A stretch of DNA of 64,000 bases from Candidatus Aminicenantota bacterium (GCA_016927475.1 JAFGMO010000067.1:1-64000), one strand, 5' to 3'; shown: positions 44,150 to 53,824, counted from the first letter of the stretch. Numbers and translations: made by a program. Notes: generated by a model from the letters alone, not told the origin.

Positions 44150-46489
44150 ATGAACATTCAAAAATTTCTGCGCCGGATTAAAAAGGTCAGAATTCCTGAA
44201 ATGGGATATCCTGTAGAACAAACATTGGCGAAAGAATGCCAAACCTTTATGTCCCCTGAATCGGCTGTTTTTTATGCCGACATTCTCGAGGCTGCCCCTG
44301 AGGAAAATAGCCTGACGGCGGCTGTTGCCGATGGGGAAAAGGAGCGGCTGTTGGTTCACTGGCGACTGAAAGCCCCTGATAACAAGGACTGGATTTTTTT
44401 TGGTCTCGACGAAAAAGAAGGGGCTTGGTTACTTAGTTCCCGGCCATGTTTCCTTTACGCCGCTTTTTTTTACCTGGCCGAGGTGCTGGCCCATGAACCC
44501 GTTGATAAGATATCCCCTTGGCTGCGAAAGGTAAGCTTGTCTCCGGTAAAATCAACATTCGACCTTTTTCTTACCCAGTATGCCCGGAAAATCAGGCGCT
44601 TTGACCGGGAAGCCTATGTTAAGGAATATGCCCGGCTTGGCTTCACACATGTTGAGGTCAATGGTCTTGCCGGGCCGGAGCCATACGAGATGGGAATCAA
44701 AGGGGAATTCTACCGTTTTTTTTATACCTACTGCCCGGCACTGGACCAGTTTGTTTCCAGCCGGCTGAACAGGGGTCTTTATCCGGCCTCTTATCTCAGG
44801 GCCAACTTGAAAGTCCTCAAAAGAAATGCGGGCCTTGCCGTGCGGTACGGCCTGAAACCGGGACTCCTCTGTTTTGAGCCCCGTTCGGTACCTGATTCTT
44901 TCTTCAAAAAGTATCCGACGCTTCGGGGCGCACGGGTGGACCATCCCTTTCGAAGTTTCAAGCCACGGTATAATCTTGCCCTGAAGCATCCATTGGTTCG
45001 AGAACATTACGGGGAACTTATGCATCGGCTGATGAAAGAAGTTCCAGACCTGGAGTTTTTAACCATCTGGACGAATGATAGCGGAGCCGGTTTTGAACAT
45101 ACCCGGTCCCTTTATGTCGGACGAAACGGAGGCGCCTATTTGATCAGGGAATGGAAGGATGAAGAGGATATTTCCCGGGCCGCCGCCGGTAATGTCGTGG
45201 ATTTTTTTGAATTTCTTCGTGACAGCGCCCGAAAAATCAATCCAGACTTCCGAATAATAACACGTTTGGAACCTTTTTACGGAGAAAGGAAACACCTCTG
45301 GCCCGGGCTGCAGGATGGAATCGATGTCGAAGGGAACTCCCTGTTGACCAAAGGCTGGGAAAGCGTATATCATCATCCTTCATACAAAGATATTAAAGTG
45401 CTGGGGTCGGCCCTTCATAACAAGCTGCTGCCGAAGGAGAAGCGTCCCGCCAGGAACCTGGAAAAAAAGGGGAGCCGGGCTTATTTTTATCAATTTATTT
45501 CCGCACATGGAAATCATGAGCCACTCCTGGGAATTCCTTTTCCTTGGCTTGTTCTTGAAAAACTGTCTTCTCTCAGGCGTCTGGGGCTGGATGCCGCCGC
45601 ACCCGTAGGAGGCATTCAACCTCCGGACAGGGTTCCCTTTGCCGTCAACCAGATGGTTTTTCGGCGGTTTCAGTTTGAACCCTTGAAAGATGCAGAAAAG
45701 GTGATCCAAAAAACGGCTGTCTATTATGTGGGGGAAAAATGGGCCGAAACGCTGCTTCGAGGCTGGAAATGTTTGGATGAAGCCGTCAGGTTTTTTCCAC
45801 CGATGTCCATATACACTCATTACGGTGTTGTCTGGCAGCGGCTTTTCGTCCGGCCCCTGGTACCGGATATTGACAGAATCCCTGAAAAGAAAAGGCGCTA
45901 TTATGAGAGACACATGTGTGCACCGATCCATAATCCCAACCGGATTGATTTGGCCAGGGATGTTCTGTTTGACCTGGTAGATAAAGACTACGCCCGGATT
46001 GCGTATGAGCGGATCGATGAGAATATCTGGAATCTCATCGATGAAGCGGAGGCCCTTTTTCAGGAGGGCCTAAACGTAAAATCAGAAGAAAAGCAGGCCG
46101 GCCGTCTATTCCTCGATCATCTTTTCAGAACACGAGCCCTGCGCTGTCTTTTCCGGACCCTCCGGAATACGGCTGTTTGGATATACGCCGTCCACAGCTA
46201 TATGGATTCCATGTCCAGCCAGGAAAGACAGGAAAAACTTCAATGTCTTCGGGAGATGATAGATTCGGAGATCGCCAACACACGGGACCTCTTAAAAATT
46301 TGGGGGGAGTCACCTGTGGAGTGGATGATTGTTTCCGGAAAAGGGGAAACCCCTTTTATTTATGGCGAAAATTTTCCCCGGTTCCTGCGTAAGAAAATTT
46401 TACTGATGGAAAAATACAAGGAAAACGAACCGTTCATTGATCCGCTTTACATGTACCGGGTGCCCAGAAATCCCCACGGGCAAAAATAA
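44150..46489 (+). CDS. Large protein with glycosidase-like architecture, family not recognised
   Basis: This is a 779-residue protein without signal peptide or membrane helices. A small N-terminal alpha/beta domain (about 1-120) resembles the accessory domain that precedes TIM barrels in GH20, GH67 and GH84 enzymes. A barrel-like region follows, starting near YVKEYARLGFTHVEVNGLAG and including LEFLTIWTNDSGAGFEHTR, then RIITRLEPFYGE. A helical C-terminal domain (about 600-750) completes it. This layout is closest to GH67/GH115-type alpha-glucuronidases, but no diagnostic motif confirms it. Adjacent genes give no help. Start ATG 44150 has a weak ribosome-binding site. Confidence 0.5.
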   Translation: MNIQKFLRRIKKVRIPEMGYPVEQTLAKECQTFMSPESAVFYADILEAAPEENSLTAAVADGEKERLLVHWRLKAPDNKDWIFFGLDEKEGAWLLSSRPCFLYAAFFYLAEVLAHEPVDKISPWLRKVSLSPVKSTFDLFLTQYARKIRRFDREAYVKEYARLGFTHVEVNGLAGPEPYEMGIKGEFYRFFYTYCPALDQFVSSRLNRGLYPASYLRANLKVLKRNAGLAVRYGLKPGLLCFEPRSVPDSFFKKYPTLRGARVDHPFRSFKPRYNLALKHPLVREHYGELMHRLMKEVPDLEFLTIWTNDSGAGFEHTRSLYVGRNGGAYLIREWKDEEDISRAAAGNVVDFFEFLRDSARKINPDFRIITRLEPFYGERKHLWPGLQDGIDVEGNSLLTKGWESVYHHPSYKDIKVLGSALHNKLLPKEKRPARNLEKKGSRAYFYQFISAHGNHEPLLGIPFPWLVLEKLSSLRRLGLDAAAPVGGIQPPDRVPFAVNQMVFRRFQFEPLKDAEKVIQKTAVYYVGEKWAETLLRGWKCLDEAVRFFPPMSIYTHYGVVWQRLFVRPLVPDIDRIPEKKRRYYERHMCAPIHNPNRIDLARDVLFDLVDKDYARIAYERIDENIWNLIDEAEALFQEGLNVKSEEKQAGRLFLDHLFRTRALRCLFRTLRNTAVWIYAVHSYMDSMSSQERQEKLQCLREMIDSEIANTRDLLKIWGESPVEWMIVSGKGETPFIYGENFPRFLRKKILLMEKYKENEPFIDPLYMYRVPRNPHGQK

Positions 46490-46578
46490 GAATAAGGATG
46501 CAGGCGTGTTGGTATTTATGATATCTTAATCAGGATAAAGGAAGTTTTTTGTATCATTGATATTAGAGAAAGGGATAG

Positions 46579-47601
46579 ATGGCACTGCGTCTCATTGAGG
46601 TTGTTCTTCCGGAAAAATACGGAAAGGAAGCTGAAGACCTTCTAAGGGGACAGCCTGTCATTTCCGTTTGGGTGGATGTGATGTCCGAAGGACGGGTTCT
46701 GGTTAAGGTGCTCCTCTTGACGGAAAACTCGGAGAAAGTTCTTGACGTTTTGGAAAAACGGTTTTCAAAAATTCCGGGATTCCGCATCCTTTTGCTTCCT
46801 GTCGAAGCGTCCATCCCGCGGCCTGAAGCGGAAAATGAGAAAAAAACTGCATCCTTGAATGATTCGAAAGAAGAAGAACGCAACAACGCTAAAGTTTTCC
46901 GTGTGAGCCGGGAGGAGCTGTACTCGGATGTCGAGCAGGCATCCCGATTTTCCCGTGTTTTTGTATTTTTGATTATCCTTTCTTCGATCGTCGCATCAGT
47001 GGGAATAATCCGCGGCAACGATGTTTTTATCATTGGTGCCATGGTGATTGCGCCTATTCTGGGTCCTAGTGTGGCTCTCTCCCTGGCGACAGCCCTGGGC
47101 GATGGATGTCTGGCTAAAAAGGCGATCGGCGCCAATCTAGCCGGCATTTTAACCGCTTTTTTCTTTTCTTTTCTTCTTGGCCTAATCTTGGCTGTTGATC
47201 CCAATTTGCCTGGATTATTGGCAAGAACCCAAGTCGATGGGGGGGATGTCGCTTTAGCGCTGGCTGCGGGGAGTGCCGCTGTTTTATCTTTTACCTCCGG
47301 CTTGTTGACCGCCCTTATTGGTGTTATGGTCGCCGTTGCCTTGCTGCCGCCGCTTGTTACCGTAGGACTCCTTCTGGCCCGGGGGCAAGTTAAGCCGGCT
47401 GTCGGAGCGCTTCTCCTTTTTGCCACCAACTTCATCTGCATCAATCTGGCAGGGGTTATAACCTTCCTGGCCCAGGGGATTCGTCCTCTGACCTGGTGGG
47501 AAGCCAGCAAGGCTAAAAAAGCCAGCCGGAACGCGGTTCTTTTCTGGGGAGGGCTTCTTTTAGCTCTGGTTGTTTTGATTTATTTGTCTCAAAAACGCTG
47601 A
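46579..47601 (+). CDS. TIGR00341/DUF389 family membrane protein
   Basis: This is a 340-residue protein. An N-terminal cytoplasmic alpha/beta domain of about 90 residues (LRLIEVVLPEKYGKEAEDLL) is followed by a charged linker. A membrane domain of five to six helices then starts with FVFLIILSSIVASVGIIRGN and the family motif GAMVIAPILGP. The function of the family is not established; a transport role is suspected from structure. It lies 78 nt before corA and may share transcription with it. Confidence 0.9.
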   Translation: MALRLIEVVLPEKYGKEAEDLLRGQPVISVWVDVMSEGRVLVKVLLLTENSEKVLDVLEKRFSKIPGFRILLLPVEASIPRPEAENEKKTASLNDSKEEERNNAKVFRVSREELYSDVEQASRFSRVFVFLIILSSIVASVGIIRGNDVFIIGAMVIAPILGPSVALSLATALGDGCLAKKAIGANLAGILTAFFFSFLLGLILAVDPNLPGLLARTQVDGGDVALALAAGSAAVLSFTSGLLTALIGVMVAVALLPPLVTVGLLLARGQVKPAVGALLLFATNFICINLAGVITFLAQGIRPLTWWEASKAKKASRNAVLFWGGLLLALVVLIYLSQKR

Positions 47602-47678
47602 TCTTTCTGATGGGGGAGGGGCGTCGAATAGTGAAATAATTGTTACAAACACGGAATAAAGGGAAAGGAGATTTTTCC

Positions 47679-48740
47679 ATGAATATTAAGTCGAAAAGTA
47701 CCAAAACGGTCGGACTTCCTCCGGGAACCATGGTCCATATCGGAAAGCGCAAGAAAGGAAAAACGAAGATAGAGATCATGGATTTTGACAAAGACAGGTT
47801 TGAGGAAAAAAAAGCGGCGGGGATTGAGGATTGTTTTTCCTTCAGAGACAGCCCGTCCTGCACCTGGATCAATATCGCCGGCCTTCACGAGTTGGATATT
47901 ATTGAGAAACTCGGGGTGAATTTTAAACTCCATCCCTTGATTTTGGAAGATATCGTCAATACCGAACAGAGGCCGAAAAGCGAGATGTACGGGGATTATG
48001 TTTTTGTCGTTTTAAAAATGCTGTCCTACGATGAGCAGAAAAAAAACATCAAATCGGAGCAGGTAAGCCTTGTCATCGGGCCGCGGTATGTTTTGTCTTT
48101 TCAGGAAGAAGAAGGGGATATTTTCGATCCGGTGAGGGAAAGAATTCGAACCGGTAAAGGACGCATTCGAACCATGGGTCCGGACTATCTGGCTTATTCT
48201 ATTATCGATGCGGTCGTTGACCATTATTTTTTGATTATTGACAAACTTTATGACCGCATCTCTGCCGTCGAAGATGAGCTCATATCGGACCCGAAACCCA
48301 AATCGCTTCAGGAGATTTACGAGTTGAAACGTCATGTGTTAACCCTTCGCCGTTCCATCTGGCCTTTGCGTGAAGCCATCAATAACCTCAACCGGGTAAA
48401 CTCACCCTTCTTGAGCGAGACCTTTTCCGTTTATCTAAGGGATGTTTACGACCATACCATTCATGTCATCGATACCATCGAGACATACAGGGATATCATT
48501 ACGGGAATGCTGGATACGTATATGTCCAGTGTCAGCAATAAAATGAATGAGGTGATGAAGGTTCTGACCATTATCGCGACAATTTTCATTCCCCTGACTT
48601 TTATCGCCGGGATCTACGGTATGAACTTTAAGTTTATGCCGGAGCTGCAATGGAAAGGAGGGTATTTTATTATCCTGGGGATCATGGCTGTTGTTTTTTT
48701 CTTGATGTTGATTTTTTTCAGGAGAAAAAAATGGCTGTAA
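47679..48740 (+). CDS. corA: CorA-family magnesium/cobalt transporter
   Basis: This is a 353-residue inner-membrane channel. It has a large cytoplasmic N-terminal domain, a long stalk helix, and two C-terminal membrane helices separated by the selectivity motif YGMNF (about residues 317-321) followed by MPELQW. The ATG at 47679 is chosen with AAGGAG 8 nt upstream; the frame is open 13 codons further up. Its TAA stop lies within a long palindrome shared with the convergent gene. Confidence 0.95.
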   Translation: MNIKSKSTKTVGLPPGTMVHIGKRKKGKTKIEIMDFDKDRFEEKKAAGIEDCFSFRDSPSCTWINIAGLHELDIIEKLGVNFKLHPLILEDIVNTEQRPKSEMYGDYVFVVLKMLSYDEQKKNIKSEQVSLVIGPRYVLSFQEEEGDIFDPVRERIRTGKGRIRTMGPDYLAYSIIDAVVDHYFLIIDKLYDRISAVEDELISDPKPKSLQEIYELKRHVLTLRRSIWPLREAINNLNRVNSPFLSETFSVYLRDVYDHTIHVIDTIETYRDIITGMLDTYMSSVSNKMNEVMKVLTIIATIFIPLTFIAGIYGMNFKFMPELQWKGGYFIILGIMAVVFFLMLIFFRRKKWL

Positions 48741-48768
48741 ATAATACAGGCATGCCTGTATTATTTAC
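48737..48768. terminator. 32-bp perfect palindrome, bidirectional terminator between convergent genes
   Basis: Bases 48737-48768 form a perfect palindrome centred on GGCATGCC, with arms reading AATAATACAGG and CCTGTATTATT. It contains the TAA stop of corA (48738-48740) and the TAA stop of the UPF0316 gene (48761-48763 on the minus strand), so both transcripts would end in the same hairpin. The T-rich distal arms favour termination in both directions. The arm sequence matches the ends of the CCTGNATTATT repeat elements. Confidence 0.75.
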
Positions 48769-49363
48769 CCTTGCGTAGATTCCTCCCCCTCTTTCCCACG
48801 CCGACCGCAAAGCGGGGAGATCGGAAGGGGAAGACTCCTTCACTGACGATTCTTACATCCTCTATGGTAAAAAAAGCCTTGGGATTGAATCTCTTGATGA
48901 TACAGGAAATTCTCTCCTGGTCCTGCCGGCGGATGATCATATAGATAACATTGACCTTTCCTGTCGCCCCTTCAGCTTCCAGGCAGGTCACGCCGTATCC
49001 CTGAGCCCTGAGATAGGGGACAAGATCCAGGGCTTCCTTGCGGGTAATGATGCGTATGAGCAGGCGTCCCAGGGCCATCTTTTTTTCGATATGAATACCA
49101 ATAATATTCCCGAGAGCGAAGCCTCCGGCATAGGCGAGGTAGCAGGCGACATTGTTCAGGTTTTGAAGGATCTGCCGAATGGCCAATAACCAGATAAGAA
49201 CCTCGAAAAACCCGACAAGGGGGGCCATATATTTCAATCCTCGGGAGACAAAAACAATACGCATTGTTCCCAGGGTAACATCCATAAGCCTGGCCAGGAA
49301 GATGAAAAGGGGGATGATAAGCCAGTTGAGAACCCACGGTTGAAAGATATTGTTGAAGTCCAT
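48761..49363 (-). CDS. UPF0316 (DUF5698/DUF2179) membrane protein
   Basis: This is a 200-residue protein with three N-terminal membrane helices (about 15-35, 42-62, 70-95), containing RLMDVTLGTMRIVFVSRGLK and GFALGNIIGIHIEKKMALG. A soluble DUF2179 domain (about 110-190) with GYGVTCLEAEGATGKVNVIY follows. The architecture matches the UPF0316 family, whose function is not known; related DUF2179 domains occur in YitT-type proteins. It converges on corA and stops within the shared palindrome. Confidence 0.9.
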   Translation of the reverse strand: MDFNNIFQPWVLNWLIIPLFIFLARLMDVTLGTMRIVFVSRGLKYMAPLVGFFEVLIWLLAIRQILQNLNNVACYLAYAGGFALGNIIGIHIEKKMALGRLLIRIITRKEALDLVPYLRAQGYGVTCLEAEGATGKVNVIYMIIRRQDQERISCIIKRFNPKAFFTIEDVRIVSEGVFPFRSPRFAVGVGKRGRNLRKGK

Positions 49364-49793
49364 ATTTGCCTTTATTATCCTGTATTATTCATAAATTTGG
49401 CCGACACCAATAGATAATTTTAATAATATGTGTCATTAATTGTGATTTTAGGTAAAATTTATAATGAAACATTTTCCATAACCGTTTTCAAGAAAATGTC
49501 GGCCAAATTACCCTTTCAGGCGCCGACCCAACCTAACCCGCCGATCTTACCGCATCTGCTTTGTTACAGCCTGTTCGCGGTGCCAAGCACAGCTTCACAG
49601 GCTGATGCCTCCCATCTGCGGCAAGCTTGGCTCGTGAATAATCCAGGTTATTCAACCACATAAATTTTTTCAGCCCATGATTATATCATTTTTTGTGGGA
49701 GTTTTTTATATTTAATAAAGGCGAATGCTTTCTTGCATTACTTTTGTACCTGGCCTATGATAGGAAAAACTTTCCTGTAATCCTAAAGCGGGC
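49364..49793. other. 430-nt intergenic region occupied mainly by a repeat element
   Basis: The divergent gap between the UPF0316 gene and the PDZ-GGDEF gene is filled from 49379 to 49647 by a structured repeat element. The remaining 146 nt up to the PDZ-GGDEF start are AT-rich with no obvious consensus promoter. A 77-codon open frame lies inside the element but is better explained by the repeat. Confidence 0.65.
49379..49647. repeat. Structured dispersed element, copy 1 (269 bp)
   Basis: Three stems can be read. P1 joins the ends, CCTGTATTATTCA (49379-49391) with TGAATAATCCAGG (49635-49647), one mismatch. P2 joins AATTTGGCCGACA (49394-49406) with TGTCGGCCAAATT (49497-49509), perfect. P3 joins CAGCCTGT (49567-49574) with ACAGGCTG (49597-49604), perfect. 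The segment 49540-49622 is an 83-bp core about 89% identical to 55573-55655. P1 encloses P2 and P3, giving a branched fold. The 90 nt inside P2 are AT-rich and not conserved. Confidence 0.75.
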
Positions 49794-52070
49794 ATGAAAA
49801 AACGACACCTGCGCAGCAATATTTTTGTTACGGTTCTGACCGCAGGAGGATTTGTTGTCCTTCTGGTATTGAGCATTTTTTCCCACTTATGGAATTCTCA
49901 GCACAATTTGGGATACACCCTGGGTGCTTCCCGGGAGGGTCTTTTTATCGCTGCCCTTTCTCCGGAAGGAGAGGCCGCTACAGCTGGATTGCAAAAGGGA
50001 GACATACTTAAATCTATTTGCAGCGAGCCTATTGCGGACGGTTCCGCCTACATGAAGCTCGAACGGGGATTATGGCGCAGAGACATATTGGAGTTTCGGG
50101 TAACCCGGGACGGAACCCTTCTCTCCTTAAACATTCCTTATAGAGTGCATTTTCCCTGGGCCGTTTTACTGCCGGCCGTTTTTATCATCTGTCTCTATCT
50201 TTCCGTCGGACTCATTTCATTCTGGAAAAAAAGCCAGGACCTGAGGGTCCGTCTGCTTTTCCTGATGACGGTTTTTGCTTCAGGTACCATCATCGTTTCC
50301 GATTATTTTACCTCCCATGGTGACCTGCTCTCCCAGGTTATGATGGTTTTTCTTTATTTATGCTACGGTTTTCTCATTGGTGTCGAACCGCATCTGGCCT
50401 TGGTCATTCCCGAATCCAAAAATATCCTCAAGAAACATCCCAGTTTTCCCCTTGTTTTTTATGTGACCGGTCTTGTTGTCAGCATCCTCTGGCTTTTGGG
50501 ATATTTTAACGACCTTCACTCCCTGGAGATCCCTCTCCCCGCTCCGCTGACGGTTATGCTTGTATTCATTGTGATCTACAGTTTTTTGACACCTTCCCTT
50601 GTTTTTGGTTTTCTGGTTCATACGTATATCAAATCCCGCCCTGGAGTAAAAAAAGTACAGACCGGCATTGTCCTTTTCGGACTGCTTCCATGGGTGGCCA
50701 GCATGATCCTGGCGGCGTTTTTTTGGATGTTTCGGGGAAACACTCCTCCAGCCCTTGTTTATTTCAACCTTTTTGCCATTTTTCCCGTCCCCTTCGCCTT
50801 TGCCGTTGCCATTTTTCGCTACAAGCTGTTCAATGTGGCGCTTGTCATTCGTAAAAGTCTGGTCTACGGAATTTTAACCGGTTTTCTTTTTCTTGTATAT
50901 TACGGAATCATCGGATTGGGAAGCGGCTTGTTTTCGGCCTTTTTCATCAAGGGCGGTTCTATCTGGATGATATCCTTCGCCACCCTCCTTCTTGGCCTTT
51001 TTTTCAATCCCCTTCGAAAAAGAATCCAGTTTTACGTGGACAAATTTTTTTATCCCGAGAAATACAACCTGAGACGGGAACTGCCGGAACTATCCAAGGA
51101 TATCGCTTCCATGGGGGACTTGAAAGATCTGGCTGGAAGTATCAGCCTGCGTTTGGCTGGTTTGTTGAATATGGAATCTTCCGCTTTTCTCCTTTCCGAT
51201 GAGAGAAAAGAAAAATATATTGTTTTCAGCACTTATGGTTTGATCGGCGGACGAGGCCTGGAAAAAAAATTCATTTTTTATGCTGATGAACCCGTAATGG
51301 ACCGTTTTTTATCAGCTAAGAGGTCTTTTCTTATTGAAGAGCTTCCGGCGGAAATAAGAAAAAGTCCGGGATTTTTCAGGTTGAAGGAACTGGGAGCCAA
51401 GATTGCTATTCCGTTTATCCTCAAAAACGACCTCATCGCCGTTCTTCTTCTTGGTGTGGCGGAAGGGGATGTGAAGTTAGACAGAGAAGACAGGAACCTG
51501 TTAGGAATATTTGCCAACCAGGCTGCGGCCATGGTCGAAAACGCCCGTCTTTTTCAGTATGCGACTTTCGATGACTTGACGGGAATATTCAGAAGACATG
51601 TTTTTGAAACCGAATTGGAAAAGGAGATCGAGAGGTCAATAAGGTTCAAAAGGCCTGTTACGGTGGGCTTGTGTGATATCGATTTTTTTAAAAAAATCAA
51701 CGATACTTTCGGTCATCCGGCCGGGGATATTGTTCTGAAGAATATCGCCGGGGTTCTTAAAGCGAACCTGCGCTCAATCGACTGTTTGGCACGCTTCGGC
51801 GGTGAGGAGTTTGTTTTTTTCCTTCCGGAAACAACCCTGAAATTCGGGAGGGAGATTGGCGACAAACTTCGTACGGAAACGGCCGCCATGCATCTAACCC
51901 TTGAAACGGGAAAACCTCCACAGGGAGTAACGATCAGCGTAGGACTAACCGGATACCGGGGTGGAGAGGAACGTGTTTCCTTGAAAAGCCTTTTGGATAC
52001 GGCCGACAGAGCCCTTTACCATGCAAAAGAAAATGGCAGGAACAGGACGGAAGTTTTGCCCCTTTCTTGA
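49794..52070 (+). CDS. PDZ-7TM-GAF-GGDEF diguanylate cyclase
   Basis: This is a 758-residue membrane sensor. A first membrane helix (about 10-30) is followed by a periplasmic PDZ-like segment (about 35-115, SPEGEAATAGLQKGDILKSI). Seven to eight membrane helices (about 120-400) come next, then a GAF domain (about 430-580, RNLLGIFANQAAAMVENARL) and a C-terminal GGDEF domain (about 590-755). The cyclase motif is GGEEF near residue 669, which is active in other proteins. It would link an envelope signal to c-di-GMP. The upstream region carries the repeat element. No clear ribosome-binding site is visible before ATG 49794. Confidence 0.9.
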   Translation: MKKRHLRSNIFVTVLTAGGFVVLLVLSIFSHLWNSQHNLGYTLGASREGLFIAALSPEGEAATAGLQKGDILKSICSEPIADGSAYMKLERGLWRRDILEFRVTRDGTLLSLNIPYRVHFPWAVLLPAVFIICLYLSVGLISFWKKSQDLRVRLLFLMTVFASGTIIVSDYFTSHGDLLSQVMMVFLYLCYGFLIGVEPHLALVIPESKNILKKHPSFPLVFYVTGLVVSILWLLGYFNDLHSLEIPLPAPLTVMLVFIVIYSFLTPSLVFGFLVHTYIKSRPGVKKVQTGIVLFGLLPWVASMILAAFFWMFRGNTPPALVYFNLFAIFPVPFAFAVAIFRYKLFNVALVIRKSLVYGILTGFLFLVYYGIIGLGSGLFSAFFIKGGSIWMISFATLLLGLFFNPLRKRIQFYVDKFFYPEKYNLRRELPELSKDIASMGDLKDLAGSISLRLAGLLNMESSAFLLSDERKEKYIVFSTYGLIGGRGLEKKFIFYADEPVMDRFLSAKRSFLIEELPAEIRKSPGFFRLKELGAKIAIPFILKNDLIAVLLLGVAEGDVKLDREDRNLLGIFANQAAAMVENARLFQYATFDDLTGIFRRHVFETELEKEIERSIRFKRPVTVGLCDIDFFKKINDTFGHPAGDIVLKNIAGVLKANLRSIDCLARFGGEEFVFFLPETTLKFGREIGDKLRTETAAMHLTLETGKPPQGVTISVGLTGYRGGEERVSLKSLLDTADRALYHAKENGRNRTEVLPLS

Positions 52071-52185
52071 CCCCGCGATGATTTATGAGATAATTATTCC
52101 TTAATTTGTGTGGCCGGGTGGATCAAGGCGGCGGAGTTATTCTGCCGCAGAAGTTGAAGCGAGATATAGTAAAGGAGAAATTTTC

Positions 52186-53760
52186 ATGAAAATCAGCCGT
52201 GTTGAAGAAATGAGAGCCATGGATAAAACGGCGATAGAAAATTTCGGAATCAAGGATGAACTTCTTATGGAGAATGCGGGTCTGGCTGTTGTAAACCATA
52301 TTCTTTCCCGGCTGGGTTTGAAAGGAAAACGTTTTCTCTGCATCTGCGGTTCCGGCAATAACGGAGGAGATGGACTTGTTGTCGCCCGGAAGCTTTATTC
52401 GCTTGGAGGGCACGTGCGCGTTCTTCTATTGAGCGATCCTTCGAAGTTTCAAGGCGCGGCGGCTATGAATCAAAAGATTATTGAGCGGCTGCCTGTTGAG
52501 ACGGCATCCCTGGATGATGCGGCATCTCTTTCGGAATACCTAAGCGAGACGGATGTTGTGGTGGACGGTATCTTGGGAACGGGATTGGTCAGGGAAGTGA
52601 CCGGACGTTATGCGGAGATTATTCGCTTGATCAATACATCGGGAAAAATCGTGGTCAGCATCGATATTCCTTCGGGAATCAACGGCGATAACGGACAGGT
52701 CATGGGCACAGCGGTAAAAGCGGACTTGACCGTGACCTTCGGGCTCCCCAAGCTGGGGAATATCCTTTACCCGGGTTTTGCCCACTGTGGAAACCTGGCG
52801 GTATCCCATATTTCCTTTCCTCCCGAGATTTATAACGATTCAGCGCTCAAGGTGGAGATAAACCATCCTTCCCCCCTTCCTCCCAGACCCCCGGACGGCC
52901 ATAAGGGGAGTTTCGGCGATGTGCTTTTTATCGCCGGGGCTCAGGGATACTACGGGGCGCCCACGTACGCGGCCATGTCCTTTCTTAGAGCGGGTGGCGG
53001 ATATGCCCGGTTAGCCGCTCCTCGCAGCATGATCCCCTTTATCGGAGCCTCTGGAAGCGAGATTGTTTTTGTGCCCCAGGATGAAACGGAATCGGGCGCC
53101 CTTTCCGGTAAAAACAAAGACCGGCTGGTCGAGCTTTCCCGGAAGGCGGATTTTGTGGTTTTGGGGCCCGGTTTGTCCCTGGATGAAGAAACCCGGAAAC
53201 TGGTCCGGTTTCTTGTTCAGGATATCCAAAAGCCCCTTCTGCTTGACGGGGACGGCTTGACCGCAGTGGCTGAAGACAAATCTTTTTTGGAAAAAAGGAA
53301 AGGTCCTCTTGTTCTTACACCCCATCTTGGTGAGATGTCCCGGTTGACCGGGATGGATGTTACAGCGATTAAAGCATCACCGGTCGATATCCTTCAGCAA
53401 AAAGCTGGTGAGTGGGGTGTATTTTTTGTGCTCAAGGGAGCTCATTCCCTTATCGGATGCCCCGACAGCCGGGTCTATGTCAACATGAGCGGGAATTCCG
53501 GAATGGCCACAGCCGGGTCGGGGGATCTTTTGACCGGAGCGATTGCAGCCATGTTTGCTCTCGGCCTGCCCCTTGAAGAGGCCGTTCGCACGGGAGTTTT
53601 TATGCACGGATTTGCCGGTGACCTGGCTGCTGAGAAACGTGGAGAAGATGGGATGACCGCCCGGGATATCCTGGATTTTCTTCCCCAAGCCGTAAAGTCG
53701 TACAGGGAAGGTTATGAAAGCATCATATCCGCCTGCTACCACAGTTTGACCACATTATAA
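52186..53760 (+). CDS. nnr: Bifunctional NAD(P)H-hydrate epimerase/dehydratase
   Basis: This 524-residue enzyme repairs hydrated NAD(P)H. The N-terminal NnrE epimerase domain (about 1-215) has GSGNNGGDGLVVARKLYSLG and DGILGTGLVREVTG. The C-terminal NnrD dehydratase domain (about 225-520, ribokinase-like) has HKGSFGDVLFIAGAQGYYGA, LVLTPHLGEMSRL and MATAGSGDLLTGAIAA with the catalytic Asp. Full-length fusion is the usual bacterial form. AAAGGAG lies 8 nt before ATG 52186; the frame extends 26 codons upstream without a better start. Confidence 0.95.
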   Translation: MKISRVEEMRAMDKTAIENFGIKDELLMENAGLAVVNHILSRLGLKGKRFLCICGSGNNGGDGLVVARKLYSLGGHVRVLLLSDPSKFQGAAAMNQKIIERLPVETASLDDAASLSEYLSETDVVVDGILGTGLVREVTGRYAEIIRLINTSGKIVVSIDIPSGINGDNGQVMGTAVKADLTVTFGLPKLGNILYPGFAHCGNLAVSHISFPPEIYNDSALKVEINHPSPLPPRPPDGHKGSFGDVLFIAGAQGYYGAPTYAAMSFLRAGGGYARLAAPRSMIPFIGASGSEIVFVPQDETESGALSGKNKDRLVELSRKADFVVLGPGLSLDEETRKLVRFLVQDIQKPLLLDGDGLTAVAEDKSFLEKRKGPLVLTPHLGEMSRLTGMDVTAIKASPVDILQQKAGEWGVFFVLKGAHSLIGCPDSRVYVNMSGNSGMATAGSGDLLTGAIAAMFALGLPLEEAVRTGVFMHGFAGDLAAEKRGEDGMTARDILDFLPQAVKSYREGYESIISACYHSLTTL

Positions 53761-53824
53761 TTGTGCCGCGCGGTTTCCGTGAATTCAACGGATACCGCTT
53801 ATGAAATAAATGAGGAGGTAAGGC

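Noticed and set aside
49430..49663. Small protein of 77 residues, similar to one of 75 residues at 55523-55750
   Set aside because: Both frames lie inside the structured repeat element. Non-synonymous changes follow the stem pairing rather than codon conservation, and no ribosome-binding site is present.
52107..52170. tRNA-like or structured segment before nnr
   Set aside because: A GCGGC/GCCGC stem exists, but no T-arm, anticodon arm or acceptor stem can be drawn.
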